From Halobacterium bonnevillei (GTDB taxonomy: Archaea; Halobacteriota; Halobacteria; Halobacteriales; Halobacteriaceae), in NCBI RefSeq assembly GCF_009831555.1, contig NZ_WUUU01000008.1:1-43977 (forward strand): a DNA stretch of 43,977 nucleotides, written 5' to 3'. How positions within the stretch are numbered: the stretch's first letter is position 1; every line of letters starts with the position of its first letter. The position numbers were made by a program, and so were the translations under genes. The notes beneath the pieces are model-generated. The model saw only the letters and a program-made list of their open reading frames with translations. It was not told the DNA's origin and ran no database searches. Below are positions 1-8,075 of the stretch, piece after piece.

Positions 1-697
1 TGACGTTGGCCACCTCGTCGAGGCTCCGGGGCGCGTTGGCCTGTCGAGCGGCGGCGTACAGCGCGCTCGTCGCGACGCCCTCGATGCTGCGGCCTGGCAG
101 GAGGTCCTCGTCGAGCGCGCGCCGGTAGATGACCGACGCGGTCTCGCGGACGTTCTTCGGGAGGCCGAGCGCCGAGGCCATCCGCTCGATCTCGCCGAGC
201 GCCTGCTTGAGGTTGCGTTCTTTCGCCGAGCGCGTGCGGAAGCGCTCGTTCCACGTGCGGAGGCGCTGCATCTTGCGTCGTTGCCGGCTGGACAGCGAGT
301 TGCCGTACGCGTCCTGGTCCTGCCAGCCGATGTTCGTCGACAGCCCCTTGTCGTGCATGAGGTTCGTAGTCGGGGCGCCGACGCGGGACTTCTGGTCGCC
401 GTCGTCGTTCCCGAACGACCGCCACTCGGGGCCGCGGTCGATGGAGTCCTCCTCGACGACCAGCCCGCAGTCCTCGCAGACGGTTTCGCCGCGTTCCTCG
501 TCGACGACGAGGTCGCCCCCGCACTCCGGGCACTGGAGGCTGGCGGACGCGTCGGCGTCTTCCTGGCGCTGTTTCTCGTCGTCCGCCTGTTCGGCCTCGC
601 GGTCGGCGTCCCCGATTCGGCCGCTGGCTTCCTGCGGCGGGGACTCGCCGTCGTCGTCCGATTCGCGTTCGGTCTCCCGCGTTTTTCGGTCACTCAT
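1..697 (-). CDS. tfb: Transcription initiation factor IIB (TFB), C-terminal part cut by window edge
   Basis: Archaeal TFB bridges TATA-bound TBP and RNA polymerase in basal initiation. The reading frame runs off the left edge, leaving about 232 residues. A long acidic, charged N-terminal extension (about 50 residues) precedes a zinc ribbon with CPEC at Cys56/Cys59 and CEDC at Cys74/Cys77. A B-reader/linker segment follows (GPEWRSF, then KSRVGAPTTNLMHDKGLSTNIGW), then the start of the first cyclin-like repeat (SIEGVATSALYAAARQAN). The start is the ATG at 697, the only one consistent with the extension and a nearby upstream promoter. Haloarchaea carry several TFB paralogues with different regulons; which one this is cannot be told from the fragment. 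It is transcribed divergently from gatC. Confidence 0.95.
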   Translation of the reverse strand, partial: MSDRKTRETERESDDDGESPPQEASGRIGDADREAEQADDEKQRQEDADASASLQCPECGGDLVVDEERGETVCEDCGLVVEEDSIDRGPEWRSFGNDDGDQKSRVGAPTTNLMHDKGLSTNIGWQDQDAYGNSLSSRQRRKMQRLRTWNERFRTRSAKERNLKQALGEIERMASALGLPKNVRETASVIYRRALDEDLLPGRSIEGVATSALYAAARQANAPRSLDEVANV

Positions 698-873
698 GGG
701 GTGGGCGATTTCTGTGGTCGCGAGAACGTCTAATACGTGTAGATAGAGAACTCGAGCGTACAAAAGGACTGTGGCAAAACCTCACACGACTCGCCGGTCC
801 GGCGGCGGTCACAGTGCGACGAGGCTACCCCTGCGTAGACAGCCGAGTTCGCGCGTCTCGCGCGTAGGGCATC

Positions 874-885
874 GAAACGCTTACC
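874..885 (+). promoter_or_regulatory. TATA/BRE element of gatC
   Basis: GAAACGCTTACC is centred about 28 nt before the gatC ATG at 909, the spacing expected for a leaderless haloarchaeal transcript. It supports the short gatC start rather than the upstream in-frame ATG at 771. Confidence 0.6.
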
Positions 886-908
886 GCCGCGACGGGCAAT
901 CCCCAGAC

Positions 909-1184
909 ATGAGCGATTCTGTGGACGCCGACGAGGTCGAGCACGTCGCCGACCTCGCGCGGGTCGACCTCGACGACGACGAACTCGCGGCGTTCGCCGA
1001 CCAGTTCGGCGACATCCTCGGGCACTTCGAAGCGCTCGAGGAGGTGCCCGAGGTCGAGGCCGAACCCGACCTCGTGAACGTGATGCGCGACGACGAGATC
1101 CGGGAGAGCCTGCGCCAGGAGGAGGCGCTCGAGAACGCCGACGACAGCGAAGACGGCCGATTCAAGGGACCGAAGGTGTCGTAA
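909..1184 (+). CDS. gatC: Asp/Glu-tRNA amidotransferase subunit C
   Basis: GatC is the small scaffold subunit of the GatCAB transamidosome, which converts misacylated Asp-tRNA(Asn) and/or Glu-tRNA(Gln) into Asn- or Gln-tRNA. The 91-aa product has the family pattern: an N-terminal helix (VEHVADLARVDLDDDE), FGDILGHFEALEEV, then a conserved acidic tail (EPDLVNVMRDDEIRESL). The length is typical. The stop codon overlaps the gatA start (TAATG, 1182-1186), so the two are translationally coupled in one operon. gatB is not in the window; in haloarchaea it is usually encoded elsewhere. The start at 909 is fixed by the promoter at 874-885. Confidence 0.93.
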   Translation: MSDSVDADEVEHVADLARVDLDDDELAAFADQFGDILGHFEALEEVPEVEAEPDLVNVMRDDEIRESLRQEEALENADDSEDGRFKGPKVS

Positions 1185-2452
1185 TGTCGCTGAACGCCTA
1201 CATCACCGAGGAGACCATCGAGGGCAGCGACGACGGCCCCCTCGCGGGCAAGACCGTCGCCGTGAAGGACAACATCTCGACGGACGGCGTCCGCACGACC
1301 TGCGGGTCGAAGATGCTCGAGAACTACGAACCGCCGTACGACGCGACCGTGGTCGAGCGCCTGAAGGACGCGGGCGCGACCATTCCGGGGAAGGCGAACA
1401 TGGACGAGTTCGGGATGGGGACGACGACTGAGACGTCGTACTTCGGCGCGACGAAGAACCCGGTGGACGAGGACCGCGTCCCCGGGGGTTCCTCCGGCGG
1501 GAGCGCCGCGCTCGTGGCCGCGGGCGACGTTGACTACGCGCTCGGCAGCGACACCGGCGGGTCGATTCGCTGCCCGGCGGCGTTCTGCGGCGTCGTCGGC
1601 ATCAAGCCGACGTACGGCCTCGTATCTCGGTACGGCCTGGTCGCGTACGCGAACAGCCTCGAACAGATCGGTCCCATCGCGCCGACCGTCGAGGGCGCGG
1701 CGGAACTCCTCGACGTCATCGCGGGTCCGGACGAGAACGACGGCACGACGCGCGAGGAAGGCGAGGACTCGAACTACGGGAGCGCCGCAAGGGGCGACGT
1801 GGACGGCCTGACTATCGGCGTGCCGACGGAACTCGTGGACGGCGCGGACGACCGCGTCGTGGAGACGTTCGAGAACGCGCTCGACGACCTGCGCGACCAG
1901 GGCGCGACCGTCGAGGAGGTCAGCCTGCCGTCCGTCGAGTACGCGGTGGCGGCGTACTACGTCATCGCGATGAGCGAGGCGTCCTCGAACCTCGCGCGCT
2001 TCGATGGCGTGCGGTACGGCCACTCGGGCGGCTACGAGGGCAACTGGAACGAGTCGTTCGCGAAGGCGCGTTCGGAGGGCTTCGGCGACGAGGTGAAGCG
2101 CCGCATCCTCCTCGGCACGTACGCGCTCTCAGCGGGCTACCACGACAAGTACTACAAGCAAGCCCAGGAAGCCCGCGCGTGGGTGAAACAGGACTTCGAC
2201 GACGCCTTCGCGGACGTCGACGTGCTGGCGTCCCCGACGATGCCGATTCTCCCGCCGGAACTCGGCGAGAGCCTCGACGACCCCCTGAAGATGTACCTCG
2301 CAGACGCCAACACGACGCCCGTGAACCTCGCGAACCTCCCCGCGATTTCGGTGCCCGCCGGGGAAGCCGACGGCCTCCCGGTCGGCCTCCAGCTGGTCGG
2401 CCCGGCGTTCGGCGAGGAAACCATCATCAACGCCGCCGCTGCGCTGGAATAA
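1184..2452 (+). CDS. gatA: Asp/Glu-tRNA amidotransferase subunit A
   Basis: GatA is the glutaminase subunit of GatCAB, releasing ammonia from glutamine for transamidation. The 422-aa protein shows the amidase-signature Ser-cisSer-Lys triad: Lys28 (VAVKDN), Ser103 in PGGSSGGSAA and nucleophile Ser127 in DTGGSIRCPAA. The usual signature continues as GVVGIKPTYGLVSRYG and SLEQIGPIAP. The C-terminal half has DVLASPTMP and the family-typical ending (ISVPAGEADGLPVGLQLVGP). It is shorter than bacterial GatA (about 485 aa) mainly at the N-terminus, as is common in haloarchaea. It overlaps gatC by one base. A 15-nt palindrome (2489-2503, TCGCTTC-C-GAAGCGA) lies downstream and may form a 3' hairpin. Confidence 0.96.
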   Translation: MSLNAYITEETIEGSDDGPLAGKTVAVKDNISTDGVRTTCGSKMLENYEPPYDATVVERLKDAGATIPGKANMDEFGMGTTTETSYFGATKNPVDEDRVPGGSSGGSAALVAAGDVDYALGSDTGGSIRCPAAFCGVVGIKPTYGLVSRYGLVAYANSLEQIGPIAPTVEGAAELLDVIAGPDENDGTTREEGEDSNYGSAARGDVDGLTIGVPTELVDGADDRVVETFENALDDLRDQGATVEEVSLPSVEYAVAAYYVIAMSEASSNLARFDGVRYGHSGGYEGNWNESFAKARSEGFGDEVKRRILLGTYALSAGYHDKYYKQAQEARAWVKQDFDDAFADVDVLASPTMPILPPELGESLDDPLKMYLADANTTPVNLANLPAISVPAGEADGLPVGLQLVGPAFGEETIINAAAALE

Positions 2453-2610
2453 CGGCGGTCCCTGGTTCTCGATCCGAAATCGGCACGTTCGCTTCCGAAG
2501 CGATGCAGCGGTATCGAGTCCTGCCGTCCAAGCGAGCCCGGTACGTTCGGGTAGGGAGGACTCCTTGTTATCACCGATACAGGCGTTCCAGTTTGTTTCC
2601 CTACTAGTTA

Positions 2611-2620
2611 GATTTATGCA
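2611..2620 (+). promoter_or_regulatory. TATA element of the 5'-nucleotidase gene
   Basis: GATTTATGCA is centred about 30 nt before the ATG at 2645 in an AT-rich stretch (2590-2640) that contrasts with the GC-rich surroundings. This fits a near-leaderless transcript and fixes the start just before the signal peptide. Confidence 0.6.
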
Positions 2621-2644
2621 ATCGCACAGTGAGTAAAATACTGC

Positions 2645-4675
2645 ATGTCCAGGGTGCTCGCACTCCTGGTCGTGGCGGGCCTCGTGCTCGCGGGCGTTGC
2701 CGGTCCCGCGAGCGCTGCTCCCGCGACCACCGACGGTAGTGACGCACAGGATACCCTATCGAACGACACTGTCGTGACGGCCGTCGCGACGGATTCGACC
2801 AACAACTCCTCCGGGGAGACGACGCTCACACTCCTCACCTACAACGACGTCCAGACAGCGGCCGCGGAGAACACGACACTCCCGCGGATGGTGACGCTGC
2901 TGAACGAGCGGCGCGCTGCACACGACAATCCCACTGTCACGGTCGGCGGCGGTGACGAGGTGAGCCCGCACGCGCTCTCGCCGCTCAGCCAGTGGCGAGT
3001 CCCGGTCGATGCGCTGAACGTGCTCGATCCGGACGCCGAGGTGATCGGGAACCACGACCTCGACTACGGGTTCGATAGCGTGGGGAACGTCTCGGCGGAC
3101 TCCGAGTTCCCGTGGCTGCTGGCGAACATCGTGGACGCGGAGACCGGCGACCCCATCCCCGGGACTGAGCCGTACACCATCGTGGAGCGCGACGGCGTGA
3201 CCGTCGGGGTCGTCGGCCTCGCCGACGAGGCCATCGAGAGCAAGACCGCTGTCGACTTCGACGAGGCGGGCTACGAACTGCAGAACTACTCGACGGTCGC
3301 CAGCGAGTACGCGACGATGCTGACAGACGAACACAACGTGGACGTCGTCGTCGCCGCGGCGCACATCGGCATTCCCGAATCGAAAACTCTCGCGCGCACG
3401 ACGGACAACGTCGACGTCGTCGTGGTGGGGGACGACGAGGTCGAGTACGAGCCACAGGAAACCGATGGCACGGTCATCGTCGAGGCGGAAGCCAGAGCCG
3501 AACACGTCGGCGAAGTGAACCTCACCGTCGAGGACGGCGACGTCACCTCGTGGAACGGCCGCCTCCTCAACGTGACCGAGGACGTCCCGAAGAACGAGAC
3601 AGTGTCCGCGATCATCTCGGACGCCCGCGAGGACGAACTGAACGAGGTCGCGGGCCGCACGACGGAGCCGCTGGACGCGCGCTTCTCGTCGAACTATCAC
3701 GACGAGACCGCACTCGGGAACACGATCACCGACGCGTTCCGCGCGCAGACCGGCGCCGACGTGGCGATCACGAACGCGGGCGGCATCCGGTCGAACAGCG
3801 TCTACGGCCCGGGGAACGTCACTGTCGGTGACGTATACAACGTCCTCCCGTTCCGGAACACGCTCGTGACCGTCGAACTCACCGGTGCCGAACTGGAGCA
3901 ATTGCTGGCGAGCCAGGTCGTCACGATGGAGAGCGAGACCGGCCGGCGGTACGGGCCGGAAGCCCAGTTGCAGGTCAGCGGCGTGACCTACGAGTGGGCG
4001 AGCCACGAGAGCCAGGACCCCATCCGGGACGCCTGGGTGAACGGCGAACCCGTGGACGACGACGCGACGTACGATGTCACCGTCAATTCCTACATGGCGG
4101 GCTGGGACGGCTCCGTGCTGGCCGATGCGCCCCGCGTCAGCACGAGTGACGTGTTGTACGGGACCGCGCTCCTCGAGTACCTCCAGGCGAATTCCCCAGT
4201 GACGCCGGACGACGCGAACCGCATCCGTCGCGTCGACGACTTCTCGGCGGTGGAGTCGGTCTCGGTCCGACAGGGCGCAGCCACGGTCGCGCTCGACGCG
4301 CCCGAAGGCATCAACGGCACCGCACCGGACAGCTTCTACGTCACCCACGCGGATTCCTCCGAGCGCGTCGCCGCCGAATCGGTTACCATCGGGGAGGAAA
4401 CCGTCGAAGTCGAGTTCGCGATGTCGGACCTCGCACCGTTCCTCGGCCAGAACGGCGACGTCGAACTGTACGGGAAGTACGAGACGACCGCGTACGACCG
4501 CGTCTACTTCGAGTACTCGGTGCTCAACGCGGACTTCGAGCGCGGAGTCTTCGCCGACGCAAACTGTGGCGGTCAGGGCGGAACCGAAACTGAGGCCGGG
4601 AAGGGACACCACCACCAGCTGGTGTCCGCGATCGTAGCGTCGTCGTCCGGTTCGAAGCCCACGGCAGTGGCGTAA
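2645..4675 (+). CDS. Secreted 5'-nucleotidase/metallophosphatase (UshA-like) with altered metal motifs
   Basis: Members of this family hydrolyse extracellular nucleotides or cyclic phosphodiesters. The 676-aa protein starts with a Sec-type signal peptide (hydrophobic residues about 4-25, ending ASAA). A calcineurin-like metallophosphatase domain follows (about 60-320) with TYNDVQ, GGGDEVSP, GNHDLDYG and AAHIG. The nucleotidase C-terminal substrate domain (about 340-520) has the diagnostic ITNAGGIRSNS and VGDVYNVLPF. A final region of about 150 residues ends in a Ser/Gly/His-rich tail with HHH. Several family metal ligands appear substituted: the first motif reads NDVQ where UshA has NDHH, and the GHxH/Q motif reads GDDE. 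It could supply free nucleosides to the uptake locus at 38194-43464, but that is inference. No sortase or PGF-type anchor is visible. Confidence 0.85.
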   Translation: MSRVLALLVVAGLVLAGVAGPASAAPATTDGSDAQDTLSNDTVVTAVATDSTNNSSGETTLTLLTYNDVQTAAAENTTLPRMVTLLNERRAAHDNPTVTVGGGDEVSPHALSPLSQWRVPVDALNVLDPDAEVIGNHDLDYGFDSVGNVSADSEFPWLLANIVDAETGDPIPGTEPYTIVERDGVTVGVVGLADEAIESKTAVDFDEAGYELQNYSTVASEYATMLTDEHNVDVVVAAAHIGIPESKTLARTTDNVDVVVVGDDEVEYEPQETDGTVIVEAEARAEHVGEVNLTVEDGDVTSWNGRLLNVTEDVPKNETVSAIISDAREDELNEVAGRTTEPLDARFSSNYHDETALGNTITDAFRAQTGADVAITNAGGIRSNSVYGPGNVTVGDVYNVLPFRNTLVTVELTGAELEQLLASQVVTMESETGRRYGPEAQLQVSGVTYEWASHESQDPIRDAWVNGEPVDDDATYDVTVNSYMAGWDGSVLADAPRVSTSDVLYGTALLEYLQANSPVTPDDANRIRRVDDFSAVESVSVRQGAATVALDAPEGINGTAPDSFYVTHADSSERVAAESVTIGEETVEVEFAMSDLAPFLGQNGDVELYGKYETTAYDRVYFEYSVLNADFERGVFADANCGGQGGTETEAGKGHHHQLVSAIVASSSGSKPTAVA

Positions 4676-4693
4676 GCCCGGACACACCGGGTC

Positions 4694-5149
4694 TCAGAAG
4701 TCGGGGAGGTCGTCGGGCGCGTCGTACTCGGCCTCCCAGTCGATGTAATCGGCCTTCAGGGTCTGGCTGACCGTTTCGCCGAGTTCGGCGAGCCCGGCGT
4801 TGATAGCGGAGACCGTCTCCCACGAGTCGAGGTCGGGATGGACGGCTCGCTCCCGCCAGTTCTCCGGGAGGCCGGGCGCGTGGTAGCCGACGCGGTCAGC
4901 GAAGTCGTCCCAGAAGAAGTCGAACTCCTGTATCATCTCGAGGTCGGTCACGATGCCGAACGCCTCCTCGTCGAGGTGCGTGTCGGCCGCCCACTCCTCG
5001 AAGGCGTCCGCCCACGCGCCATCGCTGAGCAGCGACTCCAGTTCCTCGCGCTTGTAGTCGGTGTCACCGACCACCTCGGCGTCCTCGTACTCGTTGGGAT
5101 CCGTCTCGCCGAGGGCCGGCGGGTCCGGGGGAGCGACGCGCAGCGTCAC
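4694..5149 (-). CDS. Conserved-looking acidic protein of unknown function
   Basis: A 151-aa product I do not recognise. It is strongly acidic and soluble-looking, with aromatic-rich helices (IQEFDFFWDDFADRVGYH, TLKADYIDWEAEYD) and no cysteines or membrane segments. I chose the GTG at 5149 because GCTTAACC (5173-5180) sits about 27 nt upstream, matching a leaderless promoter, and because the frame further upstream turns Arg/Pro-rich and runs through the dodecin gene. The gene is convergent with the nucleotidase gene (18 nt apart) and lies just downstream of the dodecin-like gene, from which it has its own promoter. Codon use matches its neighbours, so it is probably native. Confidence 0.7.
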   Translation of the reverse strand: MTLRVAPPDPPALGETDPNEYEDAEVVGDTDYKREELESLLSDGAWADAFEEWAADTHLDEEAFGIVTDLEMIQEFDFFWDDFADRVGYHAPGLPENWRERAVHPDLDSWETVSAINAGLAELGETVSQTLKADYIDWEAEYDAPDDLPDF

Positions 5150-5170
5150 GCTGTTTCCTACGGACAGACC

Positions 5171-5180
5171 ACGGTTAAGC
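5171..5180 (-). promoter_or_regulatory. TATA element for the 4694-5149 gene
   Basis: On the minus strand GCTTAACCGT is centred about 27 nt before the GTG at 5149. It decides the start codon of this gene, which has no ATG near its N-terminus. Confidence 0.5.
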
Positions 5181-5223
5181 GTGGCTGTTGCCGGGACGGG
5201 CCGGCGCGGCAACGCGACTGGCG

Positions 5224-5430
5224 TCACCGCTGGAGTTCGAACGCGACGTGCAGCGTCGTCTTGTACCGGTCGATCTGGCCGCCCGATACCTTCGCCGTCT
5301 GGGAGATGACTTCGATGCCGGTGATTTCCTCCAGCGTCTGGTCCGCGTCGTCCAGGGCGTTCTGTGCGGCGTCCTCCCACGAGTCCGGGGAGTTCCCGAT
5401 GAGTTCGATGACCTTCGTCGTTTCAGACAT
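5224..5430 (-). CDS. Dodecin-family protein lacking the usual flavin-contact residues
   Basis: Dodecins are 65-70-aa proteins that form hollow dodecamers storing flavin; the best-studied one is from Halobacterium salinarum. This 68-aa product has the family layout: a first strand (KVIELIGNSPDSWEDAA), one helix (QNALDDADQTLEEI), then two long strands ending in LHVAFELQR. Aligned by eye to the H. salinarum protein as I remember it, the flavin-sandwiching Trp36 (VVWAEV) corresponds to Gly38 here (ITGIEV), and Gln55 corresponds to Lys57. It therefore belongs to the family by fold but may not bind flavin in the described way. The ATG at 5430 is the only sensible start. It lies between two unknown genes on the same strand. 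Confidence 0.88.
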   Translation of the reverse strand: MSETTKVIELIGNSPDSWEDAAQNALDDADQTLEEITGIEVISQTAKVSGGQIDRYKTTLHVAFELQR

Positions 5431-5475
5431 GGCAAGTGAACCGGGACGGCCGCGACCCCCATTGTAAGTAGAAGC

Positions 5476-5781
5476 CTACGCGCCGAGCCAGCTGCTGGTC
5501 GATACCTCGTGGCCGCTTTCCCGGCAGATGCGCGCGCCCTGCTTGCGGACCTCGCGGGCGGACGGGAACGCCTCGCGCTCGCGCATCTGTGATTGAATCC
5601 ACTCAGCGAGCTTCGTCGCTTGCGGCTTCCCAGCGATGCGCTGGACCTCCGTCAGCCCCTTCTCGTAGGCGTCGCGGCGCGACCCCGCGCGTTCCTTCGC
5701 GCGCCTCCGGTCCGCGAGGTCGAAGACGTCCGTCACGACCTCGTCGATGTCCCGGACGAGCTGGTCAGTGTGTTCGGACAT
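5476..5781 (-). CDS. Small hydrophilic protein of unknown function
   Basis: A 101-aa product I do not recognise. It looks mainly helical: an N-terminal acidic helix (QLVRDIDEVVTDVFDLADRR), a basic stretch (RRRAKERAGSRRDAYEK), then an amphipathic segment with KLAEWIQSQMRE and an Arg-rich C-terminus (REVRKQGARICRESGHEV) ending SSWLGA. There is a single cysteine and no membrane segment. Alternating acid and base patches could suit nucleic-acid or protein binding, but no known DNA-binding motif is clear. It is 45 nt upstream of the dodecin-like gene on the same strand and could be cotranscribed with it. The start is the ATG at 5781. Confidence 0.75.
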   Translation of the reverse strand: MSEHTDQLVRDIDEVVTDVFDLADRRRAKERAGSRRDAYEKGLTEVQRIAGKPQATKLAEWIQSQMREREAFPSAREVRKQGARICRESGHEVSTSSWLGA

Positions 5782-5860
5782 TGTCGTGTCTGAATCGACG
5801 ACGAGCAGGACAATAGGCTTGTGGGGGCGTCGGGCGGAGCGGATCCGACGCGGGCGTGGG

Positions 5861-6316
5861 TTACCGCTGGTTCTGGCGTTCTTCGAGCGCGGAGTCGCGG
5901 AGCTGCTGTTCGGCGTCGGAGTCGCAGTCGAGGCGCGGAACCTGCGTCGGCTTGCCGTCGTCGTCCAGCGCGACGAACGTGAAAAACGACGTGGTGGTCT
6001 TGCGTTCGGTGCCCTCCCGTGGGTCCTCGGCGTGGACGTCCACCTTCACGTCGATGCTGGACGACCCGACGTCGAAGACGTACGCCTCCACGACGGCGAC
6101 CTCACCCATCTCGATGGGCGCGATGAAGTCGACGTGATCCATCGACGCCGTGACGCACTGCCGGCCTGAGAACCGCATGCTCGCAATCGCCGCACAGATG
6201 TCCATCCAGTGCAGCACCGCGCCACCGAGCGCGCGGCCGAGGTTGTTAGTGTCGTTGGGCAACAGCATCTCCGTCATCTCCGTGTAGGAGTCCATGAGGC
6301 GCGCCGACTCTGGCAT
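5861..6316 (-). CDS. Acyl-CoA thioesterase, hotdog fold (YciA/ACOT7 type)
   Basis: It probably hydrolyses acyl-CoA to free acid and CoA in the cytoplasm. The 151-aa product carries the family signature LPNDTNNLGRALGGAVLHWMD near the N-terminus. The Asn-Asp and Gly-Gly residues are typical of the active-site loop and the long hotdog helix. The rest follows the fold: SMDHVDFIAPIEMGEVAVVEAYV, then SSIDVKVDVHAEDP and SFFTFVALDDDGKPTQVP. The length matches single-hotdog hexameric members. The C-terminal tail is charged (AEQQLRDSALEERQNQR). It has no obvious operon partner. The substrate range cannot be inferred. Confidence 0.9.
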   Translation of the reverse strand: MPESARLMDSYTEMTEMLLPNDTNNLGRALGGAVLHWMDICAAIASMRFSGRQCVTASMDHVDFIAPIEMGEVAVVEAYVFDVGSSSIDVKVDVHAEDPREGTERKTTTSFFTFVALDDDGKPTQVPRLDCDSDAEQQLRDSALEERQNQR

Positions 6317-6403
6317 GCCTCGTGGTTGCGCGGGAGGGCGCTTGAAAGCTTCCGAGTCCGGCGGCGTCGGGCCGCGGTACCGTGGCTCGATAGCCGCGAC
6401 GCG

Positions 6404-7939
6404 TCACCGTGACTCGACGGCCGCGTCGGGCCAGGACGCGAAGTCGCCGTCGACCAGCGTCTCGCGCTGGCGCTGGACGTACTCGCGCTGCATCCGAGTG
6501 ACGGCGTCGTCGAAGGACGCGCCGTCGGCGAGATACCGGCGGACGCGGTCCTGCTTCCAGGACGCCGGCGTGACCTGGCGGTCGACGCGCTGGCGGAGCG
6601 GCCGGAGGTACGTTGCGGCCTCGTCGTTCGAGAGGCCGCAGCGTTCCAGGCCGTCTGCGGCGTGCTCGAAGAGGTCCGCGTACAGCACGTCCGTGTTGGT
6701 CGTGCGGTCGCCCTCGGCGTCGATCCAGGTGAGGTCGGCGTTTAGGCCGTCACGCGTGGCGGCGTAGAAGTTCTCGCGTGCGGTCTGCCAGTCCAGCTCC
6801 CGGACCGGGTGGTCGGTCGCGACGAGGCTCTTCAGGAGGCCCGCGAACGCCGCCTGGAACGCGACGGTGTCGCGGACCGTCGGCTGGCCCGGGAGCGGGC
6901 GGAACTCCACGCGGACGTTCGCCGCCGAGCGCGACGCTCCGCCGAAGACCGGCCGCACCCACCGCCAGTACGTCCCGTGTTTGTGGCGAATGTGCGCGAA
7001 CTCGTCGTCGAAGCGGCCCGCGGCCTCGACGGACGCCGGAACCACCGGCGGGTCGTCGACGATTCGGTCGACGGCGTCCCGGACCGAGTCGACGTCGTCG
7101 GGGAATCTGACCTTCTTCGGGCCGTCCTCGGGGTTCATCACGCCCTCGAAGACGTGCACGCGGTTCTCGAGCCAGCCCTCGCGCAGCACTGCCTCCGGCG
7201 TGGCGTCGTCGTCGTAGACCTCCGGCGGGAAGAACGGGCTGTTCACGCCGAGCGCGAGTAGCGGCCCCGCCGCCCGGAGCGCGTACCCGAAGTACTCGGG
7301 GAGGTCGTCGGCCGTCGGGAGCTGGTAGTGCGGCTGGATGGACGTCGCGAGACTCTCGAGTGCGACTGTGTCGGCGGTCAGCGTGACCCCGGGAACGTCG
7401 ATGCGGAGCCCCGGGTCGAGCTCTGAGTTCGCCATCGCCTGGTACCGCGGCGACTCGGTCATGTTCGTGGACAGCACGACGCCGTCCTGCTCCACGCACG
7501 CTGTGAGGTAGTCGACAGCCGATTCGCCCTCCGGCGGAATCGTCCACATTCCGTCGCTGACGAGCTGGATGTTCTCGGCGCGGGTCGTGGCGTCCATCGC
7601 GGCCGACACCCGGGCCTTCACCTCGCGCTCCTGGGCGGCGATACCGTGGGAGTTCAGCGGCTGCGGGCTCGTGGACAGTTCGGCGTTGTGCAGCCCCAGC
7701 TCCGGCTCGAAGCCGATGAGGTCCAGCAGCGGCCGCGGCACCCGGCGCAGCGACGCGCCGTCCTCGGTGACGCCGTAGAACTCGTACTCGAGGCCGACGA
7801 TTGCCTGCGGGTTGTCGAACGTCCCTGCGTCGAGTTCCTCCTTCAGGAAGCGGGCTTCGCGCTGGACGGCCTCGCCGAACGACGCCAGGTCCGTGTCCAG
7901 TACCTCGCGGACGTCCGCAGCGAGTCGCGTACCGGACAT
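6404..7939 (-). CDS. Glutamate-cysteine ligase-like (GCS2-type) carboxylate-amine ligase, paralogue 1
   Basis: The family makes gamma-glutamyl amides by ATP-dependent ligation. Haloarchaea use gamma-glutamylcysteine as their main thiol, so a thiol-synthesis role is plausible but unproven. The 511-aa protein has the motifs VGLEYEF, LGLHNAELSTSPQP, SDGMWTIPPEGES, SIQPHYQ, GTYWRWVRPVFGG, VEFRPLPGQPTVRDT and DLTWID. It is longer than typical GCS2/YbdK proteins (about 370 aa). The start is the ATG at 7939; the frame continues upstream but that part is antisense to the TraB-family gene. A TATA-like AAATTGAAGC (7963-7972) lies at the expected distance. A paralogue of almost the same length is encoded at 13864-15393. 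It is divergent from the TraB/protease pair. Confidence 0.8.
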   Translation of the reverse strand: MSGTRLAADVREVLDTDLASFGEAVQREARFLKEELDAGTFDNPQAIVGLEYEFYGVTEDGASLRRVPRPLLDLIGFEPELGLHNAELSTSPQPLNSHGIAAQEREVKARVSAAMDATTRAENIQLVSDGMWTIPPEGESAVDYLTACVEQDGVVLSTNMTESPRYQAMANSELDPGLRIDVPGVTLTADTVALESLATSIQPHYQLPTADDLPEYFGYALRAAGPLLALGVNSPFFPPEVYDDDATPEAVLREGWLENRVHVFEGVMNPEDGPKKVRFPDDVDSVRDAVDRIVDDPPVVPASVEAAGRFDDEFAHIRHKHGTYWRWVRPVFGGASRSAANVRVEFRPLPGQPTVRDTVAFQAAFAGLLKSLVATDHPVRELDWQTARENFYAATRDGLNADLTWIDAEGDRTTNTDVLYADLFEHAADGLERCGLSNDEAATYLRPLRQRVDRQVTPASWKQDRVRRYLADGASFDDAVTRMQREYVQRQRETLVDGDFASWPDAAVESR

Positions 7940-8075
7940 ATCCGAGTATAGTGCGGGGAGTTGCTTCAATTTCGGGGCTGCGGCGTCCGGGTTCGGCGCC
8001 CGCTCGGATTCGCATGCGGCCCACTCTCGGCAGGGTTCCGACAAGCGTAAGGCCGCCACGACTAACTCTGGGGCA

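Noticed and set aside
2616-2636. Seven-codon frame (ATG to TAA) before the nucleotidase gene
   Set aside because: Its ATG is part of the probable TATA element, upstream of the expected transcription start.
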